34,623 bases of DNA from Verrucomicrobiota bacterium. Its GTDB lineage: Bacteria; Verrucomicrobiota; Verrucomicrobiia; Opitutales; Opitutaceae. The DNA lies in assembly GCA_003641745.1 (NCBI GenBank), contig QNAI01000017.1:1-34623 (forward strand), read 5' to 3'. The first letter of the stretch is position 1; each line of letters starts with the position of its first letter. A program made the translations under genes and the position numbers. The notes beneath the pieces were generated by a model. That model saw only the letters and a list, made by a program, of their open reading frames with translations, had not been told where the DNA came from and ran no database searches. Positions 1 through 6,113 of this stretch are shown here, in pieces.

Positions 1-755
1 CGGTGACGACTCCAGATCGGGTCGCCCCGCAACAGGCGGTGAAAAACAGGAAAGGGGCGGTCTTGAGTGTATTCATCGCCCAGGCGCCAAACGGTGGAGC
101 TGCTCGCGCAGGTTCATGACCACAGGCCAAGGGCAACACCGATTCCAGGTTCAGGTTTCGATGGTGTCTTCTCAGGTCTCATGTTCCCTGTTCCTTGCTG
201 GCGTTTAGCAAATCTAATGGGGGGGGGGCAAGAAGTAATGGATACTAATACCTAAATCAGTAATTGAACTGATGTGTGAAATCAGTTCGGCGATCCCGTT
301 GGCTTGGATACCGCCGGCCAGGCTGCCGCTGGAATCAAAACAATACGTAGTGCACTACGTATTGTTTTGGTCAAGGTATCAACCTCTGTCGGCTACATCC
401 CCTACCCTGGAAACCTCAGCGATGTGGTGCGAACCGTTGTGGGAAGTTGAAACGAAACAGCGAGGTCATGGATCGAAGGGGGAGACCGCCCTCCGCCCTC
501 CGCCCTCTGACATCTATCCTCTCCCATCTTGTCCAAATCAATTCCGGAGCCCTCATCTCAGCGCCTCTGCGTCTCTGCGCGAGAAACATCGGAAGTCAGA
601 GGTCAGAGGATCTGGCCTCCGGGTCGGTAATTGCGCCCTCCTTCATTGCAGTTTCAGGCTTCGCGGGCCACGCCCAGACAAGATGGCGGACAAGCAGAGA
701 CACAGGGATGAGGGGAAGCTTGAAGGGGCTAATGGGGACGACCGCGGATCGCCGA
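1..755. other. Gene-less stretch with short repeats
   Basis: No convincing gene. Open frames here overlap one another in different frames and have no family resemblance or ribosome binding site. Visible structure: a run of ten G at 219-228, a perfect 34-bp palindrome at 336-369, three tandem CCGCCCT heptamers at 486-506, and a doubled GTCAGAG at 597-611. The tract around 557-588 (GCCTCTGCGTCTCTGCGCGA) is of a kind I associate with dispersed intergenic repeats in this phylum; that link is from memory and not testable here. The stretch is downstream of the minus-strand gene ending at 756. Confidence 0.6.
336..369. repeat. Perfect 34-bp palindrome, GTGCAC-centred (family B, copy 1)
   Basis: The two 17-nt arms meet at the centre between 352 and 353 with no spacer (core CGTAGTGCACTACG). 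The complementarity runs two more positions if a T-G wobble at 335/370 is allowed. A second copy of the family is at 8144-8173 with the same core but a different flanking pair on both arms. It could form a cruciform in DNA or a hairpin in RNA; no T tract follows, so a terminator role is not evident. Confidence 0.85.
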
Positions 756-1430
756 TCACCCGTCGGGGTGGATGGCCTGGCGTTGGGCGTCGCCCGCAAC
801 GCGGATAAAGTGCGCCCAACCCTCATCATCCCGATTGCGATAGAACTCGTAGTTCAGGTCCATATAGGCGGCGGCTTCGCGGGCATGGATCTGGCGGGGA
901 TCACGAGTGCGGTAGCGCATCATGGACACAGACCCGGCAACAAATCCGCCGAATCCAAAAATCACCAAGAGGAAATATAGGGCGGCCGCGTCCGTTCCCG
1001 CACCGCGGGCAGCACCTCCGATATCGTGAATCAGCTGAGCCCAGACAAGATCGGCGGCCAGACCCGCGATCACGCCATAAAGGGTGCAGGATATTGGATT
1101 GTCCGCCGCAAAAAGGCTGCGACGTTTAAAATGGGACACATTCGGCACGATCCTGGAAAAATGTTCGAGACGGGCGTTGAGAGCGTCATTGTGCGGGTGC
1201 GGCACAAAGCGCCTCAACCCGCGGTAGCTTCGCGAGAATGAATCATAAATCCCGACCAGGGTATTTTCCCCGTTCAGGACTTCCCGCACCACTGGATTCT
1301 CCTGAGTGAGGGTGGATTCAATACTTTGTTTCTTCCGTTCCGCGACCTCGGCGCAGTCGGCCTCCTTGAAGCCCCTGGCGACACAACGGCGGTCCAAGTC
1401 TCGAAAGAAATGATACTGGTTGTCGCGCAT
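756..1430 (-). CDS. Hypothetical membrane protein, 224 aa
   Basis: I do not recognise the family. The protein has a charged N-terminal half of about 110 residues, probably helical, then two hydrophobic segments at roughly 113-135 and 147-170 separated by a short Gly/Ala-rich loop (GGAARGAGTD). It ends in a charged tail of about 50 residues. That gives two membrane helices with both long ends probably on the same side, likely the cytoplasm (inference). No signal peptide, catalytic motif or cysteine cluster is visible. It starts with ATG. It stands alone, 303 bases downstream of the end of the metalloprotease gene on the same strand, so co-transcription is possible but unproven. Coding is supported by the coherent hydrophobic pattern and by the lack of a competing frame. 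Confidence 0.75.
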   Translation of the reverse strand: MRDNQYHFFRDLDRRCVARGFKEADCAEVAERKKQSIESTLTQENPVVREVLNGENTLVGIYDSFSRSYRGLRRFVPHPHNDALNARLEHFSRIVPNVSHFKRRSLFAADNPISCTLYGVIAGLAADLVWAQLIHDIGGAARGAGTDAAALYFLLVIFGFGGFVAGSVSMMRYRTRDPRQIHAREAAAYMDLNYEFYRNRDDEGWAHFIRVAGDAQRQAIHPDG

Positions 1431-1733
1431 CCGGGGACAATTCTCACCAACGATCAGAGGTCTGGCGATCGAAAACCGGGGTTCATGGCAACCATGTCTC
1501 CGGTGACTGCCGGAGCGTGCCGAACAAGACGGGGGACAGACTGGAGACCCACACCAGACAGGATGCCAGTGAATGTCCCAGGAAGTTTTTTCAGGTCGAA
1601 GACGGCGCGCCAGGGACGTCGCGCCCTACCAGGTGGTCCAATGGACGTCCCGGCCAGCCGTTTCGGACTGAACGGGTTCAGAAAAAACTCCCTGGTTCGT
1701 CCACCAGACGTGTCGCTTTCCCAGTGCCTACCC
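1431..1733. other. 303-bp intergenic stretch between two minus-strand genes
   Basis: No gene seen. It contains one GC-rich imperfect hairpin at 1604-1630 (GGCGCG paired with CGCGCC, ending in CCCTACC) that belongs to a small dispersed family. Plus-strand open frames crossing this stretch run into the neighbouring minus-strand genes and are shadows. Confidence 0.6.
1604..1630. repeat. GC-rich hairpin ending in CCCTACC (family D, copy 1)
   Basis: An imperfect inverted repeat, with GGCGCG at the left edge and CGCGCC at the right, immediately followed by CTACC. Similar units ending in CCCTACC lie at 8351-8379 and 8573-8602. Only the layout is conserved, not the inner bases. Confidence 0.45.
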
Positions 1734-3965
1734 CTACTCGATCTCGTAGGCCTCGATCAGACCAACGCCCGGTTCCTGACCTTCGGTGTTTTCAAACGGC
1801 CGAACCACGACGGTATAGAGCCCGGGTGTGAGGTCGAGGATCATGGCGGATTCCCGCCGGACCTTGGGGGCATATCCCAATTGCGCGATGACATCCTGCA
1901 GGTTGCTCTTGTCCCAGTCGTCATTTTCCAGCAAGACAACCCCGGATTCATCATAGAGAGTCATGGCCGGATCGAACATGGCTCCTGAAACACCGAAGTC
2001 GGCCAGGCTCGGTCCCAGGGCACGAATCAGGATCCGCTTGGTCAGGTCCCCGCGACCGACTATGACGAACCCGCCGATCAGGACCTCTTCGCCCGTCCCG
2101 ACATAGCCCCGGGTCGAAAGATTGACCAGATGGGGCCCGGTATCGCCCACATCATAGACCTCGACCAGGGACACCCCGCGCGCGCCATCTGTCGCTTCAA
2201 CCACCGCGGTGTAAAGGCCAGGCTGCACCGTCATCAGAATGGCGGGTTCCAGATCGCTCCCGGGAGCGAAACCGGTCTTGATCACCTGCTCAAAATCCGG
2301 CCCCATGCGCCATCCGGAGTTTTCAGCCAGGGCAATCTTATCTTGGAAGAGAGTCACCTTGAGGGCCGAGAGTGGATCCCGGACACCGTACAATCGCAGA
2401 CTTGGTCCGAGAGCACGAACCAGGACCGTCTTGTCTTCCGAACCGCCAACTGCGAACCCACCGATCAGAACCTCGTCACCATTTCCGACGATGGCTCGCG
2501 TCGATACGTTGATCATCTTCGCCGTCGGATCGAGGTCGCTCTCAGCCAACCGATAGTTCGACACTTCGAACGAAGCCCTATTGAGGCTCTCGACGTTGTC
2601 CGCCTCGTCCGCGACGCCAACTGCATATTGCGAGGCGCCGTAGGTCAGGTGCGGCGTGCTGAAATACGATATTCGCGTTCCCGGCCGGTAAGCCATAATG
2701 GTCCGGTACAAGACAGATCCGTTTCGGTCCTTCACGTGATAACCAAATGAAAAGGAAAAGAGACCGGGACTGCCGGCATGATCGGTGTCGTGCTGACATC
2801 CAAGATTGTGCCCCACCTCGTGGACCAGCGTATTGACTCCGGTCAGGTAGCGGAATTCAACGACCGAAAAGCCGTAGCCTTCATTGTAATAATTGCCGGA
2901 CTCGGTCATCACATAGGCGATTCCCGAGCTGCTTGAATCCTGTTTCTCCTGCAACAGGCAGACAACATCCGCTCCGACCTGATCGCGAATCGCATGAACC
3001 TCATCCATGTAATCATCCGCCGTCCGCCTCAATCTCTCGAGGGCGTCGGAATTACTGGCATTTTCAGTGTAGTCGACGGCCTGGAGATGGCTCAGTCGCA
3101 ACCGAACCCGGGCTCCACTCCGCTCGAAATCTCCGTTGGCTTCCCTTACCGCGAGTTCTGTCTTGAGGCGAATGGAGGTCAACGAATGGGCATTCGCCAT
3201 ATCGGTCGAATAGACCACAAGCAGATCGATCAAGGCGTCCGCATTCGGATCGGATGCCCGGGCGGCCGGAGGGGCTTCGAACCTGGGCCTCTCGCCATCC
3301 TGTCCCCGGGCGGCCAGCATGTCCGCGTCGAGATACATCGGCAGCGGAGCAAGGCACGGGGGAACCAGACCCGGATCAACCTCCTGGATCTCGTATACCC
3401 CGTCTTCGAGCGCATCCACCAGATAGTGTCTGTCGGGAGAGACCTCGATCGAGAGACTGGCGCTGCCGTCAGAGATGGCCATGAGAAACCGACTATCCGG
3501 ATACCCCTCAATGGTACCGCTTACCAATTGGACGCCCGACTCCAGAACCTCGGTATCCACAAGGACCATCGGCAGGTGGGTATCCTCGAAGAGTTCCAGA
3601 TCAATAACCTGCCCGTTTGGATAGTCGAGAAACGGAGATGTTTTCGGATCGAGGAAGCCGGGGCTTCCGCGCGCATACCTCACCCTCCGGGCGGCCAGTT
3701 GACGTCTGGCCGCCAACTCCCTCGCTTTTTCCTCGATCAGCGAGGCAAACCTGATCTCAGCCCGGGAATTCGCGGATAAGATGCCGGAAAGCCGGGTCGC
3801 TGCCGGGTCGTCGTTCAAACGGGCTTCACCGTCCCTGAAAACACCCGATGGGACCGATGTCCTTTCACCCGGATGTTCAAGGTTTTTCCACACGAACAGC
3901 CCCCCGGCAACCACGAGGGAAGCGGCCAGGAAACCTGACAACACAACAATATTAGGCCTTTTCAT
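1734..3965 (-). CDS. Secreted reprolysin-like (M12B-type) zinc metalloprotease with two Opitutae C-terminal repeats
   Basis: A probable exoprotease of 743 aa. The N-terminus (MKRPNIVVLSGFLAASLVVA) is a signal peptide or signal anchor. A pro-region follows to about residue 200. The catalytic domain holds the metzincin zinc site HEVGHNLGCQHD: His382, Glu383, His386 and His392. The Met-turn TIMAY has its Met at 424. This layout is that of bacterial reprolysin/ADAM-like peptidases. From about 486 there are two tandem repeats of about 129 residues, each with an STR..VG.G.EVLIGGF block, an RALGPSL block and a PGLYT(A/V)VV block. I recognise this repeat from Opitutae exported proteins, where it is C-terminal and may act in surface attachment or export (inference). 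The first possible codon is TTG at 3968; the adjacent ATG at 3965 is preferred. It is monocistronic, with a palindrome about 80 bases upstream. Confidence 0.88.
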   Translation of the reverse strand: MKRPNIVVLSGFLAASLVVAGGLFVWKNLEHPGERTSVPSGVFRDGEARLNDDPAATRLSGILSANSRAEIRFASLIEEKARELAARRQLAARRVRYARGSPGFLDPKTSPFLDYPNGQVIDLELFEDTHLPMVLVDTEVLESGVQLVSGTIEGYPDSRFLMAISDGSASLSIEVSPDRHYLVDALEDGVYEIQEVDPGLVPPCLAPLPMYLDADMLAARGQDGERPRFEAPPAARASDPNADALIDLLVVYSTDMANAHSLTSIRLKTELAVREANGDFERSGARVRLRLSHLQAVDYTENASNSDALERLRRTADDYMDEVHAIRDQVGADVVCLLQEKQDSSSSGIAYVMTESGNYYNEGYGFSVVEFRYLTGVNTLVHEVGHNLGCQHDTDHAGSPGLFSFSFGYHVKDRNGSVLYRTIMAYRPGTRISYFSTPHLTYGASQYAVGVADEADNVESLNRASFEVSNYRLAESDLDPTAKMINVSTRAIVGNGDEVLIGGFAVGGSEDKTVLVRALGPSLRLYGVRDPLSALKVTLFQDKIALAENSGWRMGPDFEQVIKTGFAPGSDLEPAILMTVQPGLYTAVVEATDGARGVSLVEVYDVGDTGPHLVNLSTRGYVGTGEEVLIGGFVIVGRGDLTKRILIRALGPSLADFGVSGAMFDPAMTLYDESGVVLLENDDWDKSNLQDVIAQLGYAPKVRRESAMILDLTPGLYTVVVRPFENTEGQEPGVGLIEAYEIE

Positions 3966-4048
3966 CAACTAACCGGTCCTGACCCTATTCATTCGGCCGA
4001 TGACCGCAATTCCCTAACCGCGAATGTTTCACCAGAATTGTAGATCGC

Positions 4049-4112
4049 AAAAGGGGTCAAACGTAGAATTTAAACATCAACAGATGTTTAAATTCTACGT
4101 TTGACCCCTTTT
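4049..4112. repeat. REP-like perfect palindrome (family A, copy 1)
   Basis: Two 30-nt perfect arms (4049-4078 and 4083-4112) flank the loop AACA. The arm starts AAAAGGGGTCAAACGTAG. The same palindrome occurs at 16413-16476 with the loop TGTT, the reverse complement of this one. Homology continues on the right for another 20 bases, to 4132, inside the trmL coding region. The AAAGGGGTCA start recalls REP elements moved by IS200-like REP-associated tyrosine transposases; no such transposase is in the window. The palindrome directly follows the trmL stop and could end that transcript as a hairpin. Confidence 0.92.
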
Positions 4113-4115
4113 TAG

Positions 4116-4592
4116 TCAGGTGACGGCTCCGAGGCGAATCTGGCGAAGAGCCTCATAGGCTCCGATGCCGACGCTGGTGGCGAGGTTAAGAGAACGTAAG
4201 TCCTGACCAAAACGAGGTATGAACACCCGCTGGTTCGATAGTTCCGCGTGAACGGATTCCGGGACGCCCCCCGATTCGCGCCCAAAGACCAGTCCATCTC
4301 CGGCTGCAAACGGCACTTCCCAGAGGGTTTTGTCGCCACGGGTGGTCATCAGCCAGAGCCTGGCCGGGCCATCCGGACTGGCCCTGAATGCATCCCAGTC
4401 GTCGTGATGCCGCAGGTCGAGGCGTTTCCAGTAGTCCATTCCTGCCCGCTTGAGGTGGCGGTCGGTGATCTTGAAACCCAGAGGATGGATCAGATGAAGC
4501 CTCAGATCCGCAAATGCGCACAGTCGGCCGACATTTCCGGTATTCTGCGGAATCTCCGGGTGAAAGAGGACAATATGCAGAAGCGGCTTCAC
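4116..4592 (-). CDS. trmL: tRNA (cytidine/uridine-34-2'-O)-methyltransferase
   Basis: A SPOUT-fold RNA methylase that adds a 2'-O-methyl group from SAM to the wobble base of tRNA-Leu in the known family. Visible motifs: PQNTGNVGRLCA (15-26), GRESGGVPE (104-112) and RSLNLATSVGIGAYEALRQ (133-151), the last forming the SAM-binding knot. At 158 aa it has the normal TrmL length. The start is GTG at 4592; no in-frame ATG precedes the first conserved strand. It is the last gene of the minus-strand group rpoZ-smpB-trmL, separated from smpB by 187 bases carrying a dispersed repeat. Oddity: its last residues GAVT and stop codon lie in a segment that is identical, directly beside the same palindrome, at the end of cysI. 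Confidence 0.95.
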   Translation of the reverse strand: MKPLLHIVLFHPEIPQNTGNVGRLCAFADLRLHLIHPLGFKITDRHLKRAGMDYWKRLDLRHHDDWDAFRASPDGPARLWLMTTRGDKTLWEVPFAAGDGLVFGRESGGVPESVHAELSNQRVFIPRFGQDLRSLNLATSVGIGAYEALRQIRLGAVT

Positions 4593-4619
4593 GGCTAGTG
4601 GACCAACACGGATAAAATT

Positions 4620-4761
4620 ATGGGTAAGGTAGGAGAGGGTTTACCCCTCGATGGCCAGTCTGATCGAGGCATAAAGCCTCTCCTACAAGAGGGAAAACGA
4701 GATATCTCTCAATCAGAGGAAGGTCTCGCAGGCCCCATCATTTCACGGTTGCCAGAGCACC
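4620..4761. repeat. Dispersed repeat family C, copy 1 (with inserted hairpin)
   Basis: The ends match 23651-23738 closely: both begin ATGGGTAAGGTAGGAGAGGG and both end with a segment containing CATCATTTCACG and GCCAGAGCACC. This copy has about 53 extra bases. They create a long interrupted hairpin at 4629-4686: GTAGGAGAGG pairs with CCTCTCCTAC, TTTA with TAAA, and CCTCGAT with ATCGAGG, around the loop GGCCAGTCTG. It lies between the smpB stop and the trmL start. Confidence 0.8.
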
Positions 4762-4779
4762 AGGAATCCACTCCGGCCC

Positions 4780-5256
4780 TTACCGATGGAATTTCATCAT
4801 ACGATCAATCTCGAGCATTTCGGTCTTTTTCTTCAAATCCTCCCTCTTATCGTAGAGCTTCTTGCCCGTGCAGAGGGCAATTTCCACCTTGATCAGACCG
4901 CCCTTGAAGTAGATCCGCAGCGGGATCAACGCCTTGCCGCCGGCCTCGACCGCACGTTGCAGACGGGCGATTTCGCGTTGATGCAGGAGAAGTTTGCGCG
5001 GCCGGCGGGTCCGGTGGTTGTTGATATTGCCGAACGCGTACTCGTTAATGTAGGCCCCGTGGAGAAAAACCTCACCCTTTTCCACCCGGCAATAAGCGTC
5101 TGAAATCTGTGCCTGAGCCCCTCTTACGGATTTCACTTCAGTGCCGGTGAGAACGATTCCGGCTTCCAGTCGGTCGCCGATGTCGTAGTCGCGACCCGCT
5201 TTGGAGTTCCTGATCTCAGGGAGTTGGCGTCCCGTCTTCTTGTTCGCTGCTGACAT
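4780..5256 (-). CDS. smpB: SsrA (tmRNA)-binding protein
   Basis: A partner of tmRNA in trans-translation: it binds the tRNA-like part of tmRNA and brings it to stalled ribosomes. At 158 aa it has the usual length. Family hallmarks are the N-terminal RNSKAGRDYDI start of the beta barrel, LTGTEVKSVRGAQAQISDAY (36-55) and the C-terminal GKKLYDKREDLKKK helix start, with the basic tail that reads the empty mRNA channel. It starts with ATG. It is the middle gene of a minus-strand group with rpoZ (93 bases upstream) and trmL. The tmRNA gene itself is not in the window. Confidence 0.97.
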   Translation of the reverse strand: MSAANKKTGRQLPEIRNSKAGRDYDIGDRLEAGIVLTGTEVKSVRGAQAQISDAYCRVEKGEVFLHGAYINEYAFGNINNHRTRRPRKLLLHQREIARLQRAVEAGGKALIPLRIYFKGGLIKVEIALCTGKKLYDKREDLKKKTEMLEIDRMMKFHR

Positions 5257-5349
5257 CTGGGTGGTACACTTGGAACTGCTGCAAGCGGCTTCCTACCGTT
5301 TGATCACTCCAAGTTCAGCCTGTCCACCCGCGAACGCGAGTCCGTCAGC

Positions 5350-5550
5350 TCACTCGTCGACAAACTCGTAGCTGATCTTTCCTTCGATCACCTCGCGAAG
5401 CGCGATATCCTCGGGACTGAGTTTTTCCAGCGACTCCACCAAGGGTCGGTTGCCTCGGCGCAACTGCTTAACGCGGCGCGAAACTACATTGATCAGCAGA
5501 CAGGCATCTGGAATGACTTTGTTTGCTTCCTTCAGGTAATCGTCTCTCAA
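5350..5550 (-). CDS. rpoZ: DNA-directed RNA polymerase omega subunit
   Basis: A small RNA polymerase subunit that helps fold and hold the beta-prime subunit. The 66 residues carry the omega pattern: an N-terminal DYL..A....PDACLLINVVSRRVKQL helix, then RPLVES and a C-terminal DIALREVIEGKISYE segment. Other bacterial omegas run to about 70-90 aa, so this is short but complete. The start is TTG at 5550. It is supported by a textbook Shine-Dalgarno AAGGAG at 5559-5564, eight bases upstream, and no better in-frame start exists. It is first in the group rpoZ-smpB-trmL and divergent from the small basic protein gene. Confidence 0.9.
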   Translation of the reverse strand: MRDDYLKEANKVIPDACLLINVVSRRVKQLRRGNRPLVESLEKLSPEDIALREVIEGKISYEFVDE

Positions 5551-5558
5551 ATCGGAAT

Positions 5559-5564
5559 CTCCTT
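5559..5564 (-). promoter_or_regulatory. Strong Shine-Dalgarno that fixes the rpoZ TTG start
   Basis: On the minus strand AAGGAG stands eight bases before TTG at 5550. It is among the clearest ribosome binding sites in the window; most genes here show weak or no Shine-Dalgarno. Confidence 0.8.
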
Positions 5565-5746
5565 GCTCAAGGTGAAACGGCCCATCGTTCGACCCAGACA
5601 GAGCAGGTCAAGAGCGAATTTTCCCGCTTTGCCTGGACGCCCCCTCTTCAAGTCTCCCCGCCATGAACACGCCTGCCACCCGTGAATTGTCACACGAGAC
5701 TCCCGAACAGGTTGCGGCAAAGGTGACAAGATCTTGGGAAAAGTAC

Positions 5747-5775
5747 TTGAGTCGGGGCCACCTATCACCTAACTA
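5747..5775 (+). promoter_or_regulatory. Candidate sigma-70-type promoter for the small basic protein gene
   Basis: TTGAGT at 5747-5752 and TAACTA at 5770-5775 are spaced by exactly 17 bases, with the ATG 23 bases after the second box. Both boxes match four of six consensus positions. This is pattern matching only; the divergent rpoZ promoter should be in the same 248-bp gap but I could not pick it. Confidence 0.4.
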
Positions 5776-5798
5776 GACCCTTTTCACAGATCTCTGCC

Positions 5799-5954
5799 AT
5801 GTCACAGCATCCCAGTTTCAAGTCCTCAAGCAGCCTCTTGGTAAGGCGCAACGTGCTCAAGCGTTTTGAACGCGTCGAGCTTCTCCGGAAGCGCGGCGAG
5901 TGGAAGGAGGGCGACCGCGTGTTCAGCCTCCGCAAGACGAAGCCGGACGAATAG
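5799..5954 (+). CDS. Small basic protein of the chlamydial/verrucomicrobial family, 51 aa
   Basis: The sequence begins MSQHPSFKSSSSLLVRRNVL and continues KRFERVELLRKRGEWKEGDR. This matches my memory of the small basic protein family (TIGR04137-type) restricted to Chlamydiae and Verrucomicrobia. The members share an MSQHPS-like start, an NVLKRFERV core and a G.W.EGD turn. The function is unknown; high basic charge suggests nucleic acid or ribosome contact (inference). The ATG at 5799 follows a plausible promoter by 23 bases, so the leader is very short. A strong intrinsic terminator follows the stop, so it is a single-gene transcript. It is a good lineage marker for the window. Confidence 0.88.
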   Translation: MSQHPSFKSSSSLLVRRNVLKRFERVELLRKRGEWKEGDRVFSLRKTKPDE

Positions 5955-5977
5955 TCCGGATCAGATCCATTTCCCCA

Positions 5978-6009
5978 AGCCCACCGACTTGATTTCGGCG
6001 GGCTTTTTT
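5978..6009 (+). terminator. Intrinsic terminator after the small basic protein gene
   Basis: AGCCCACCG (5978-5986) pairs with CGGCGGGCT (5996-6004) with one A-C mismatch, around a 9-nt loop, and the stem runs into TTTTTT. It lies 24 bases after the stop codon. Confidence 0.85.
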
Positions 6010-6113
6010 CTGTACTGTTGCGGGGGAAATAACCTGCCTGATCAAGTTTCATCTGGCCACCTTGAGCGCCCGCATGAAAATCACATGACACGAATCAAAC
6101 ATGTGAGCCGACC

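Noticed and set aside
272-980. Overlapping plus-strand frames of about 178 aa in the first kilobase
   Set aside because: They overlap each other in different phases and the better minus-strand gene at 756-1430. Composition is arginine/proline-rich shadow type, with no motif.
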